From Gemmatimonadota bacterium (GTDB taxonomy: Bacteria; Gemmatimonadota; Gemmatimonadetes; Gemmatimonadales; Gemmatimonadaceae), in NCBI GenBank assembly GCA_021413975.1, contig JAIOPJ010000039.1:62001-126000 (forward strand): DNA of 64,000 nucleotides, written 5' to 3'. The notes under the pieces are model-generated. The model saw only the letters and a program-made list of their open reading frames with translations. It did no database searches and was not told the DNA's origin. The position numbers and the translations under genes are program-made. The first letter of the stretch is position 1. Every line of letters starts with the position of its first letter. This document shows, in pieces, positions 52,163-61,355 of this stretch.

Positions 52163-55100
52163 GCACGACGAGACGCGACGTCGTGCCGCCGCCTGTCGCG
52201 ATCGCGACGAACTGGCGCCCGTCGCTCGTGCGGTAGGTCATCGGGTTCGCGTACGCCTGCTGCCCCAGGTCGAACTCCCAGAGCGTCACGCCGGTGCGCG
52301 TGTCGATGGCATGCAGCACACGGCCGCCGCCCGAGGCGAACACGAGCCCGCCGCCCGTGACGAGTCCGCCCGGAGACCCCGATACGCCGAGCCGCGCCGG
52401 GAGCACCGCGCCGCGAAGCGCGGGGTGGTGACGGACCTCGGGCGTATCACCGAGCGGGACCTGCCACATGGTCTCGCCCGTGTTCATGTCCACGGCGGTG
52501 AGCGTGCCGTAGGGCGGCTTGTTCACGGGCAATCGCGTGGAAGACCGATCCGCGCCCTCGGCGTTGTCCCGCTGCGACACGCCGAGCGAGGAACGCGGCA
52601 GGTCGACCATGTAGGGCGTGTCCACCGTGTCGCTCGTCCGCTCGCGCCTCACGAGCCGGAAGAGCGCGGGCGCGTTCGAGCCCTTCACGAAGAGCCAGCC
52701 CGTGCTCGGGTCCGCGGCGGCGCCCCCCCAGCCGGCGCCACCGATCACGCCGGGCATCGCCACCGTTCCCTGGAGCGAAGGTGGAGAGTAGATCGGCCCG
52801 AGTCGGTATGGCGCGAGCTCGTCGAGCGCGGCCTGACGCAACGCCGGCGTGAAGTCCATCACGTCGTCGACCGTGAGCCCCTGCCTGGTGAACGGGGCAG
52901 GGCGAGTGGGGAACGGTTGGGTCGGCGATGCGACCTCGCCCGGCACGTCGCTCGCGGGGACCGCGCGTTCCTCGATCGGCCAGAGCGGCGTTCCGGTCGC
53001 GCGCTCGAACGCGAAGAGCATCCCTTGCTTCGTGGGCACGACGACGATGTCGGTCCGTCGCCCTGCGTGCATCACCGTCATGAGGTTCGGCGGTGCGGGG
53101 AGGTCGTAGTCCCAGAGTCCGTGGTGCGCGACCTGGAAGTGCCAGACCCGCCGGCCGGTCCGGGCATCGAGCGCTACCAGCGACTCGCCGAACAGGTTCG
53201 CACCCTTCCGCTCGCCACCGTACCAATCGTCACTCGGCGTGCCGACGGGAAGGAAGACCAGCCCCCGCGCGCTGTCGACCGTGAAGGGTGCCCACACGTT
53301 CGTGTGTCCCTTGTAGCGCCACGACCCGTTCTCCCACGTCTCGTTCCCCACCTCACCGGGTTCCGGCACGGTCTTGAAGCGCCAGACGCGACGCCCCGTC
53401 CGTACGTCGAATGCCTGCACGTCGCCCGGCGGATCGCCGCGATAGACGAGCCGGTCACCGACGCCGTTGCCGACGATCACCAGGTCGCCCCAGATCACCG
53501 GAGGCGAGGTGTTGGTGTAATGCTCGCGCCGCACCTCGCGCGAGAGACCGGCCGTGAGGTCGATCTCGCCCCGCGCGCCGAATGACGGGATCGGCCTCCC
53601 GGTGGTGGCATCGAGCGCGATCAGTCGCCAACGCGAGTTGATGAACACGCGCCGGCTGCGGCCGTCGGTCCAGGTGGCCACGCCGCGATGCACGAAGCCG
53701 GTGCCGTTGCTCGGCTGGCCGTACCCTTTCCACGGCTGCGGGTCATACGACCAGAGTTCACGCCCGTTGCGCGCGTCGAGTGCCACCACGCGGTTGTACG
53801 GCGTGGGGAAGAACAGCGTGTCGCTGATCGCGAGCGGCGTGGCCTGGAAGAGACCCGGGCGCGCCGCCTTCTGTCCCTCACTCGCAGCGACGGGGCGTTC
53901 GTTCGCGTCCCAGCGGAACGCGACGCGCAGTCCCTGCACGTTCGTGCGGTCGATGTCGCTGAGCGCCGAGTACTTGAGTCCACCCGCGTCGTTGCCGTAC
54001 GCGGCCCAGCCGACGGCGCCGCCGCGCGCGCGATCGAGCCGCGCCGGGGCCACCACGGCCGCACCACCCTTCATCACGAAGGCGATGCGCTGCAGCGCCG
54101 TGATGTCGGTGAGCGGATCGCCGTCCACCGCGATGAGGTCCGCCACGCGCCCCTCGGCCACCGTGCCGATGCTGTCGCCGAGTCCGAGCGCCTCGGCGGC
54201 GAGCGACGTCGCCGAGCGGATCGCGTCGGCATTCGGCTGGCCCGCCTCGCGCACCCGGAAGACGATCTCGCGCGCGTTCTGACCGTGCGCCCCGGCGACG
54301 GCGTCGGTCCCCATCACCACCTTGAGTCCCGGGGTGTTCATCGCGGCCCGGAAGACGATGAGGTTCTTCGGGGTGACCTCCTCCATGAACCGGAAGCCCT
54401 CGTCGGTGAAGTTCCCGGTGCCGAGGAAGCGCGCGCGGTTCTCGAGGTAGTTCTGGATCACGAGCCCGATGTTCGGCTCGAAGTACGTGCCGCGCTCCGC
54501 CATGAGGGTCAGCTCGCTCGCGGTCACCTGCGTGCCGTGCGTGACGCCGGTGCAGCCGGCGTTCGCCGCGGCCCGCACGGCCGACGCGGCGTGGGCATGC
54601 ACCCAGCTCCGGAGGCCGAGGCGGCGCGCCTCGTCGCAGGCGGCGGCGATCTGCGCATCGCTCAGTGTCTGGCCGCCACCCTCGCGGATGCTCTTGGACG
54701 CGAAGATCTTGATCACGTCGGCGCCGCGCGCGGCCGTGGCACGCGCCCACTCGCGGATCTGTTCCGGCGTCCGCGACGTGTCCGTGAACTGGGCCACGGC
54801 GGTGAGGATGCGCGGTCCCTCGGCGCGCCCGTCGGCGATCGCGGCGCGCAGGTCGAGGTCGATGGCGGCACCGAGGCTCTGCACCGTGGTGAATCCCGCG
54901 CGCAGCGTGAGTTGCGCGTTCTCCATGGCAGCGCGCAGGCGCTGCTGCGGCGTCTCGCCCCGGGTGTTCGCGCGTCCGTCGGAGCCGAAGTGCCCGTCGA
55001 TGTGCACATGGGTGTCGATCAATCCCGGCATGACCGTGCGGCCCGAGAGATCCCACGACACGGCGGTGCCCGCACGCCAGGGCGCGATGCGCGTGATCCG

Positions 55101-55280
55101 CGTGCCGTCGATCGTGAGCACCACGTCGCGCTGCACGCTCCCGCGCCCGTCGAGGAGCACGCCGGCGCGGATCGTGGTCGGGGCGCGGACCGCCCGGGGC
55201 ACCGGGTCCTGCGGCTCCGCACTCATCGAGCCGGCTGCGATCAGGACGGGAAGGGAGAACAGTACGACGCGGCTCAGCAT
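52143..55280 (-). CDS. Fusion of amidohydrolase and PQQ glucose-dehydrogenase-like propeller
   Basis: A single stop-free frame of 1045 residues starting at ATG 55280 with a signal peptide (residues 1-20). Residues 30-415 are an imidazolonepropionase-like amidohydrolase: GLIDTHVHIDGHF (metal HxH), SWVHAHAAS, MGTDAVAGAHG and ADLIAVDGDPLTDITAL. From about 425 (WAAYGNDAGGLKYSALSDI) to the end is a PQQ beta-propeller like membrane glucose dehydrogenase, with repeated Trp-docking turns (GRRVWHFQVAHHGLWDYDL, GETMWQVPLGDTPE). Each half is complete. The propeller lacks its own signal peptide. I know no standard protein of this build, so the activity is open: it could hydrolyse and oxidise a common substrate in the periplasm. 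Confidence 0.85.
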   Translation of the reverse strand: MLSRVVLFSLPVLIAAGSMSAEPQDPVPRAVRAPTTIRAGVLLDGRGSVQRDVVLTIDGTRITRIAPWRAGTAVSWDLSGRTVMPGLIDTHVHIDGHFGSDGRANTRGETPQQRLRAAMENAQLTLRAGFTTVQSLGAAIDLDLRAAIADGRAEGPRILTAVAQFTDTSRTPEQIREWARATAARGADVIKIFASKSIREGGGQTLSDAQIAAACDEARRLGLRSWVHAHAASAVRAAANAGCTGVTHGTQVTASELTLMAERGTYFEPNIGLVIQNYLENRARFLGTGNFTDEGFRFMEEVTPKNLIVFRAAMNTPGLKVVMGTDAVAGAHGQNAREIVFRVREAGQPNADAIRSATSLAAEALGLGDSIGTVAEGRVADLIAVDGDPLTDITALQRIAFVMKGGAAVVAPARLDRARGGAVGWAAYGNDAGGLKYSALSDIDRTNVQGLRVAFRWDANERPVAASEGQKAARPGLFQATPLAISDTLFFPTPYNRVVALDARNGRELWSYDPQPWKGYGQPSNGTGFVHRGVATWTDGRSRRVFINSRWRLIALDATTGRPIPSFGARGEIDLTAGLSREVRREHYTNTSPPVIWGDLVIVGNGVGDRLVYRGDPPGDVQAFDVRTGRRVWRFKTVPEPGEVGNETWENGSWRYKGHTNVWAPFTVDSARGLVFLPVGTPSDDWYGGERKGANLFGESLVALDARTGRRVWHFQVAHHGLWDYDLPAPPNLMTVMHAGRRTDIVVVPTKQGMLFAFERATGTPLWPIEERAVPASDVPGEVASPTQPFPTRPAPFTRQGLTVDDVMDFTPALRQAALDELAPYRLGPIYSPPSLQGTVAMPGVIGGAGWGGAAADPSTGWLFVKGSNAPALFRLVRRERTSDTVDTPYMVDLPRSSLGVSQRDNAEGADRSSTRLPVNKPPYGTLTAVDMNTGETMWQVPLGDTPEVRHHPALRGAVLPARLGVSGSPGGLVTGGGLVFASGGGRVLHAIDTRTGVTLWEFDLGQQAYANPMTYRTSDGRQFVAIATGGGTTSRLVVLILDRD

Positions 55281-55405
55281 CAACGCCTCGGGGAACGGGT
55301 GCGGAGCAATCTGCGCGGTGCGGCCCGCGGCGGCCAGAACGCGTCCCCGTCGCATTCGCCGGGCCGGCGCTCGCGCGCGACTCGAGTGCGAGTTACCATC
55401 CCCGC

Positions 55406-56074
55406 GTGACGACAGACCGCCGGGACTTCATCAAGCGCGCCGCCCTCGCGGCCGCCTCCGCGTCGAGCATCGGCGCGACCGATGCGATCGTGCAGGCCGC
55501 CGCCCCCGCGCCGGCTTCGCCTCCGGCGCAAGCGGCCGCGAGCGCGACGGGGCAGGACCCCGCACGACCGGCGCCGCGAGCACTCGATCCGGCGCTCCTT
55601 GGCGCGCTCGGTGACGCGGTCCTGCCGGAGATGCTCGGCGCACCGGGGCGGCAGCGCGCCATCGCCGCCTTCTCCACCTGGCTCGCGCGCTACGTGCCGG
55701 TGGCCGAGGAGATGCACGGCTACGGCGACGCCGAGATCACCTACACGCCGAGCGACCCGGCACCCGGGTGGAACGCCCAGCTCCGAGGGCTGGACCTGCT
55801 CGCGCGCCGCAAGCACCGTCGCGGCTTCACGCGCCTTGGCGTACCGCAGCGTCGTGAGATCGTGCGCACGCAACTCGCACGCGTGAGCGGCGCGCGCCTG
55901 CCGTCCAATCCGCTCGCCGCCTCGCATGTCGCCGTGGCACTCCTCTCCCACTGGGCCGCCTCGAGCGAGGCGACGGACCTCGCCTACGAGGCGCGCATAA
56001 TGAAGGAGAACTGCCGGGTGCTCTCCGAGACCTCGCGCGCGCCGCTGCCGCTCGCCACCACGGGGGAGGCATGA
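55406..56074 (+). CDS. Gluconate 2-dehydrogenase subunit 3-like protein, Tat-exported
   Basis: A 222-residue small subunit. The N-terminus RRDFIKRAAL is a twin-arginine signal, so the subunit is exported folded, probably carrying its GMC partner. After an Ala/Pro-rich linker (residues 30-60), ALGDAVLPEMLGAPG marks the subunit-3 family. GTG 55406 is the start; GTTACCAT upstream could be its -10. It overlaps the following GMC gene by ATGA. The partner usually needs this subunit for export and folding. The divergent neighbour is the amidohydrolase-PQQ fusion. Confidence 0.83.
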   Translation: MTTDRRDFIKRAALAAASASSIGATDAIVQAAAPAPASPPAQAAASATGQDPARPAPRALDPALLGALGDAVLPEMLGAPGRQRAIAAFSTWLARYVPVAEEMHGYGDAEITYTPSDPAPGWNAQLRGLDLLARRKHRRGFTRLGVPQRREIVRTQLARVSGARLPSNPLAASHVAVALLSHWAASSEATDLAYEARIMKENCRVLSETSRAPLPLATTGEA

Positions 56075-57702
56075 CCGCACCGCGCATCCTCGAGGCGGAC
56101 ATCTGCATCGTGGGGTCGGGCATCACCGCCGCTCTCATGGCCGAGAAGCTCGCGGCCGAACGCGACGCCACGATCCTCGTGGTCGAGGCCGGCGGCCATT
56201 CGACTCCATTGCGTGAGCGGGCGTTACGCCGGAACCGCTGGCTCGAGTATGGCGAGACGCCCTGGCCGAACGACCATCTCGACGACCAGAACGCACTCGG
56301 CACCGCGTACGGGTTCTCCCCGTCCATGAACGTCGGCGGTCTCGCGCTGCACTGGGGCGGCGTCACGCCGCGCTACTCGCCGGAGGACTTCCGGCTCCGC
56401 ACGCTCTACGGCGTCGGGGATGACTGGCCGATCACGTACGACGACCTCGATCCCTTCTATCAGGAGGCCGAGGAACGGATCGGCATCGCGGGAGAGCAGG
56501 GGCCGCCGGAGATGGACCCCCGTGGGAAACCGTTCCCGATGCCCGCGCTCCCGCTCAGCCAGAACCTGCAGCGGCTCCGCGAGTGGACGGGGAAGGCCGG
56601 CATCTCCATGTGGAGCCAGCCGAGCGCGAAGAACTCGGTGCCATATCACGGTCGTGGCGCGTGCCAGCGCTGCGACACCTGCTACCCCATCTGCCCGAGC
56701 GGCGCGAAGTATTCCCCCGACTTCTCGTTCGACGCCCTCGTGCGCGCGGGGCGCATCCGGCTCGTGACCGACACGCTCGTGCGCCGCCTGCACACCGACG
56801 CGCGGACCGGGCGCATCACGCACGCGACCGCCAACGCGACGAAGCAGCCGGCGCAGGAGGTCACCATCCGCGCCAGGAGCTTCGTGCTCGCTGCCGGCTT
56901 CACGTGGACGCCGCACCTGCTCCTGCTCTCGGCCGGCGGCGCGTATCCCGGTGGAATCGCGAACCGCTCCGGGCTCGTCGGCAAGTACCTCTGCGGGCAT
57001 CGCAACGTGGGAGCGCAGATCCGCCTGCCGATGAAGCTTTTCCCGGGCGTCAATGCGCAGCACTCGCTCGTCACGAAGCAGTTCATGCGCCCCGGGGCGC
57101 TCAGCAAGTACATCCGGCACGACCTGCGCGTGTGGGAGTCGTCATTCGGCCAGGAGCCGCGCCTGCGCGACGACTCGGGTGAGCTGCTGTTCGGGGACGC
57201 GCTCGTGACCGACTGGCGCTCGCGCACCGTGAAGGGCACGGCGAGGGTGCGCGCCTACTACGATGTGCTCCCTGCGCGCGAGAGCGAGCTCACGCTCGAT
57301 GCGAGCGCGAAGAACGGCTGGGGCGATCCGATGCCGCGTCTCCGGTTCCGCGACGCCCCCGAGTCGGTCGCGCTGCGTGCCTGGACGGAGCAGACGATCC
57401 GCGAGCTCTTCCAGCGCATGGCGCGCGCCGGCGACGGCGAGATCATCTCCAGTGCGTCGGCGGCAGGCGACATCGGCCAGGAGCACCCCGGCGGCGGCTG
57501 TCGGATGGGGAACGACCCGGCGACGAGCGTCGTCGATCGCCACGGCCGGTCGCATGATCACGAGAACCTGTTCATCGCCGGGGCACCGACGAACGTGACG
57601 GCGAGTTGCTGCAATGGCACGCTCACCTTCGCCGCCCTCGGTCTGATGACCGCGGCGACGGTCGGCGAAGCGTTCACAGCGCGTTCACCGCGCAGCCCGT
57701 AA
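56071..57702 (+). CDS. GMC oxidoreductase, gluconate/glucose dehydrogenase type
   Basis: A 543-residue FAD enzyme. The dinucleotide motif is CIVGSGITAALMAEKL near residue 12. PSMNVGGLALHWGG and the C-terminal HPGGGCRMG and NVTASCCNGTLTFAAL segments mark the GMC family. CQRCDTCYPICP around residue 200 is a cysteine cluster as in the bacterial FAD glucose and gluconate dehydrogenases, where cysteines hold a 3Fe-4S cluster. It oxidises a polyol or sugar acid in the periplasm with the Tat-exported small subunit. The third subunit, a multihaem cytochrome c, is not in the window. Confidence 0.85.
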   Translation: MTAPRILEADICIVGSGITAALMAEKLAAERDATILVVEAGGHSTPLRERALRRNRWLEYGETPWPNDHLDDQNALGTAYGFSPSMNVGGLALHWGGVTPRYSPEDFRLRTLYGVGDDWPITYDDLDPFYQEAEERIGIAGEQGPPEMDPRGKPFPMPALPLSQNLQRLREWTGKAGISMWSQPSAKNSVPYHGRGACQRCDTCYPICPSGAKYSPDFSFDALVRAGRIRLVTDTLVRRLHTDARTGRITHATANATKQPAQEVTIRARSFVLAAGFTWTPHLLLLSAGGAYPGGIANRSGLVGKYLCGHRNVGAQIRLPMKLFPGVNAQHSLVTKQFMRPGALSKYIRHDLRVWESSFGQEPRLRDDSGELLFGDALVTDWRSRTVKGTARVRAYYDVLPARESELTLDASAKNGWGDPMPRLRFRDAPESVALRAWTEQTIRELFQRMARAGDGEIISSASAAGDIGQEHPGGGCRMGNDPATSVVDRHGRSHDHENLFIAGAPTNVTASCCNGTLTFAALGLMTAATVGEAFTARSPRSP

Positions 57703-57770
57703 CAAGAGAAGGCAGCGGCGCGAAGCACGCCTGCCAGGAATTCGTCCACCCAACCGGAGTCCCAGTCCCG

Positions 57771-59903
57771 ATGCATCGTCGCGTCCTCTCGCTCGTCCTG
57801 ATCCTCGCCCCCGTCGCGCTCTCGGCTCAGCGGGCCATGCAACCCAACGACTGGCACCGTGTCACCACGCTCTCCCAGCCGGCGATGTCGCCGGACGGGA
57901 GGGTCGTCGCCTTCACGGTCACGACCGTGAACGAGCGGGAGAACAAGCGCCACCAGGAGGTCTGGGTCGTTCCGACCGCCGGGGGCGATCCCGTGCGCTA
58001 TACGGCGCCCGCGACGGAGAGCTCCAGCCCGTCCTTCTCGCCCGACGGCAAGTATCTGCTCTTCTCGTCGCAGCGGCCGGGCGGCACCGGTCCCGTCTGG
58101 TCGATCCGCATGGATGTGCCGTCGGGCGAGGCCACGCAGCTCACCGATCATCCCGCGGGTTCGTGGCCGCGCGACGGTCGGTTCGCGGTCTTTTCCTCGG
58201 CCGTCACTCCCGACACGTCCGCGGCGGGTCCTCGCGCGGCGGGCGCGCGGGACGCCGATCCCTACGGCCGCATGCAGCCCATGGCGCGCCCGCCGTTCGG
58301 GGCGATCACCAAGCCGGTCGACCCGGCGCGCTTCGATGGACGGCAGATCACCGAGACGCGCTACAAGGTGAATGGACAGGGGTTCCTGCCCGGGCCGCGC
58401 GAGGCGCGCGTCGTCCGCCCGCTGCAGCTCTTCACGCAGACGCCCGGTGCCAAGCGCGTGCAGCTGACGAGCACCGCCTACTCGCATCGCTCGCCCGTGG
58501 TCTCGCCGGACGGCAAGTGGATCGCGTTCATCGCCGACGTGGAGCTCCGCCCCGATTCGATCGTCCAGGCGATCGCCGATTCGCTCTCGCGCCTCCCGTA
58601 CGACGCCGCGCGTGACGAGGTCGATCGCAACGAATCCGACATCTATGTGATCCCGGTCGCCGGCGGCACGCCACGCAAGGTCGCGACGCTCGACGGCGCC
58701 GAGTCGGATCTCGCCTGGTCGCCGGACGGTCGGCGCCTCGCGATCATCCATCGCCCCGGTCGCGTGAAGCAGGCGCACTTCGGCGTGGTCGACGTCGTCA
58801 GCGGGCAGGTCACTCCGATGGCGTCGGACTGGCGCTACGAGCCCGCGACCCTCGATTGGCTGCCCAGCGGCGACATCGCCGTCTCGGCGGACATCGGTGG
58901 CGCGAGCGGACTCTTCCTCGTGAATCCGCGCGACGGCAGGCTCCGCGAGATCCTCGGCGGCCGCCGCAAGATGAGCGGCTTCACGTTCGATCAGGCCGGC
59001 CGGCAGGTCGCGTACGTCTCATCCAGCGTGGCCAAGCCCACCGAACTGTTCATCGCCGGCGCCGACGGCAAGGGCGAACGCAAGCTCACGAGCTTCAACG
59101 ATCGTCTCAACACCGAGATCGCCTGGTCCGACGCCGAGCGCTTCACCTTCCGGTCGGTCGGCGATCTGGAGATCGAAGGCTGGCTCATGAAGCCGTTCGG
59201 ATACGAGGCGGGGAAGAAGTACCCGCTCGTGCTCTACATCCACGGCGGTCCGCACAGCCAGTACGGCGAGCAGTGGTTCGACGAGACGCAGAACCTCGCG
59301 GCGGCCGGCCTCATGGTGCTCTACACCAATCCGCGCGGCTCCAGCGGCTACGGCGCCGACTTCACGTACTCGACGCGCGGACGCTGGTTCGCCGAGGACT
59401 ACCAGGATCTCATGAAGGCGACCGACATCGCCGCGGCGCGCCCCGACGTCGACTCCACGCGCATGGGCGTGACCGGCGGTTCGTACGGCGGCGTGATGAC
59501 GGCATGGATCACGACCAAGACGAACCGCTTCAAGGCGGCGCAGGCCGACCGCATGATCAGCAACTGGTGGTCGTGGTACGGCACGTCGGACGCGCAGGGG
59601 CTCACCGAGTTCGAGTTCTACGGTCGCCCGTGGGACAATCCGGCGATGTACGACTCGCTCTCGCCGATCCGCAACGTGCGCGCCGTGCGCACGCCGACGT
59701 TCATCTTGCAGAGCGAGGAGGACCATCGCACGCCGATGACCGACGCCGAGCAGTGGTTCGCCGCACTCAAGCGGCAGGGCACGCCGGTCGAGTTCGTGCG
59801 CTACCCGCGGTCGACGCATGACCTGAGTCGGACCGGGGAGCCGTGGTTGCTCGTCGACCGGCTGGGGCGGTTGCGTGACTGGTTCGGCTACTGGCTGAAG
59901 TGA
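57771..59903 (+). CDS. Secreted S9 prolyl oligopeptidase-family peptidase
   Basis: A 710-residue exported enzyme. The signal peptide ends near ALSAQ (residue 21). A seven-bladed propeller with SPDGK repeats (residues 30-440) precedes an alpha/beta-hydrolase domain. The catalytic serine is in GVTGGSYGGVM, the aspartate in SEEDHRTP and the histidine in STHDLSR. IHGGPHSQYGEQWFDE is typical of acylaminoacyl-peptidase-type S9C enzymes. It degrades short peptides in the periplasm or outside. It is followed by a strong bidirectional terminator. Confidence 0.88.
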   Translation: MHRRVLSLVLILAPVALSAQRAMQPNDWHRVTTLSQPAMSPDGRVVAFTVTTVNERENKRHQEVWVVPTAGGDPVRYTAPATESSSPSFSPDGKYLLFSSQRPGGTGPVWSIRMDVPSGEATQLTDHPAGSWPRDGRFAVFSSAVTPDTSAAGPRAAGARDADPYGRMQPMARPPFGAITKPVDPARFDGRQITETRYKVNGQGFLPGPREARVVRPLQLFTQTPGAKRVQLTSTAYSHRSPVVSPDGKWIAFIADVELRPDSIVQAIADSLSRLPYDAARDEVDRNESDIYVIPVAGGTPRKVATLDGAESDLAWSPDGRRLAIIHRPGRVKQAHFGVVDVVSGQVTPMASDWRYEPATLDWLPSGDIAVSADIGGASGLFLVNPRDGRLREILGGRRKMSGFTFDQAGRQVAYVSSSVAKPTELFIAGADGKGERKLTSFNDRLNTEIAWSDAERFTFRSVGDLEIEGWLMKPFGYEAGKKYPLVLYIHGGPHSQYGEQWFDETQNLAAAGLMVLYTNPRGSSGYGADFTYSTRGRWFAEDYQDLMKATDIAAARPDVDSTRMGVTGGSYGGVMTAWITTKTNRFKAAQADRMISNWWSWYGTSDAQGLTEFEFYGRPWDNPAMYDSLSPIRNVRAVRTPTFILQSEEDHRTPMTDAEQWFAALKRQGTPVEFVRYPRSTHDLSRTGEPWLLVDRLGRLRDWFGYWLK

Positions 59904-60016
59904 GATCCAGGGAGTAGGTGGCAGAGGATGGGTGATGGTGGAGAGCGACAGCGGGGCGACACCCAAGGGTGCCGCCCCGCTGTTCATTCCCATCTCGCAT
60001 CACCCATCTCACTTCT
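59902..60016. repeat. Purine/pyrimidine inverted repeat with central terminator, copy C
   Basis: The outer arms are GATGGGTGATGGTGGAGAG and CCCATCTCGCATCACCCATC. The centre is a very stable hairpin at 59948-59983: ACAGCGGGGCG pairs with CGCCCCGCTGT and continues as CACCC-AA-GGGTG. The unit lies between convergent genes and should end transcription in both directions. The right arm runs into the end of the amidohydrolase gene. Confidence 0.7.
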
Positions 60017-61355
60017 GCACCGCACCCCCCTTCAACACCAGCCGCACCCGGTACAGCGCGGTGATGTCCCGCGTCGGATCCCCCTCGACCGCGACCAGAT
60101 CGGCCAACAGTCCCTCGCGAACACTCCCGAGCCGCCCGTCGAGCCCGAACAACCTCGCGTTGCCGCTCGTCGCCGCACGCAGCGCCGTCGGTGCCGGCAT
60201 CCCGGCCGCGACCATGAGTTCGATCTCCCACGCGTTGCGACCGTGCGCGTACACACCGGCATCGCCCCCGACGCACATCGGCACGCCCGCGGCGATCGCG
60301 GCCGCGAATCCGGCGCGCTTCTGCACCATCCGCGCCGTGGGGGCGGCGCCTTCCCGCCAGCCCGCGTAGCGCGCCGTGGCTTCGACTGCGGCGAGCGTCG
60401 CGCATAGGCCCACGCCCCGCTCCGCCATCATCCGCCAGGTCTCGGCGCTGCCGCCGTCACCATGCTCGATCATCGCCACGCCCGCGCGCACGGCGCGCTG
60501 CATCCCCTCGTCGGTCGCCGCATGCGCCACCACCTTCCGCCCGCTCGAGGCCGCGACCTCGACGAGCGTATGCAGTTCCTGCTCGGTGAAGGTGGGCAGC
60601 GCCTCGCCATGCGGCCCCCAGCGATAGTCGGCGTAGACCTTCACCCAGTCGGCGCCATGTCCGATCTGGTCGCGCGCCGCGCGCATGAGGCCCTCCACAC
60701 CGTCCGCCTCGGCCGCGCCCTGCGGCACCTCCCATTCGCTCGCGTAACCCTTCGGGCCGTAGCTCCCCGTCGCGACGATCGCGCGCGACGAGATCAACAA
60801 TCGCGGTCCGGGGATGATGCCCTGTTCGATCGCCTGCTTGAGGCCCTGGTCGGCGTAGCCAGCGCCCTCCGTGCCCAGGTCGCGCGCCGTCGTGAATCCC
60901 GCCATGAGCGTCGCGCGCGCATGCGTGACCGCGCGCGCCGTGCGGAGGCTCAACGACTCCTTGAGCACCTGGTCGTTCCAGGAGGTCTCGTCGTACGGAT
61001 GCAGGAAGAGGTGCGTGTGTCCCTCGATCATCCCGGGGATCAGCGTCGTGCCGCGCAACTCGACGACGCGCGCGTCGGCGGGCGCGCGCACCTGCGTGCG
61101 CGGACCGACCGCGACGATGCGCTCGCCTCGCACGAGCACGACCCATCCGGTGCGCGCCGAGTCCTCGGTGGCGGTGAAGACACGGTCGGGCACGAGCAAC
61201 AGGGTCGCCGGGGCGGCGGCGCCCGTCGGCGCACCGGTCGGGGCCGCCTGCGCCGTGAGGACGTCCGACGTCGCGGTCGCCCCGAGCGCGAGCAACAGTA
61301 CCAGCCCGCTCGTGGCGGCATCCGCAAGTCGCCGCGTGTCGATCGGTCGAGTCAT
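60009..61355 (-). CDS. Exported amidohydrolase, imidazolonepropionase-like
   Basis: A 448-residue metal-dependent hydrolase with a signal peptide (residues 12-36). Landmarks are LIPGMIEGHTHLFLHP (metal HxH), KVVAHAATDEGM, MIEHGDGG, CVGGDAGVYAHG and the C-terminal ADLVAVEGDPTRDITALYRV. It closely parallels the amidohydrolase half of the fusion at 52143-55280, so the two are paralogues. Family members cleave cyclic amides, dipeptides (Xaa-Pro) or lactams. Its ATG 61355 overlaps the stop of the upstream membrane-protein gene (ATGA). Confidence 0.85.
   Translation of the reverse strand: MTRPIDTRRLADAATSGLVLLLALGATATSDVLTAQAAPTGAPTGAAAPATLLLVPDRVFTATEDSARTGWVVLVRGERIVAVGPRTQVRAPADARVVELRGTTLIPGMIEGHTHLFLHPYDETSWNDQVLKESLSLRTARAVTHARATLMAGFTTARDLGTEGAGYADQGLKQAIEQGIIPGPRLLISSRAIVATGSYGPKGYASEWEVPQGAAEADGVEGLMRAARDQIGHGADWVKVYADYRWGPHGEALPTFTEQELHTLVEVAASSGRKVVAHAATDEGMQRAVRAGVAMIEHGDGGSAETWRMMAERGVGLCATLAAVEATARYAGWREGAAPTARMVQKRAGFAAAIAAGVPMCVGGDAGVYAHGRNAWEIELMVAAGMPAPTALRAATSGNARLFGLDGRLGSVREGLLADLVAVEGDPTRDITALYRVRLVLKGGAVQK

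Noticed and set aside
53990-54020. Amidohydrolase-PQQ fusion as a sequencing error
   Set aside because: The frame is continuous without a stop, both domains are complete, and the propeller begins directly where its family normally does. Read data would still be needed for certainty.
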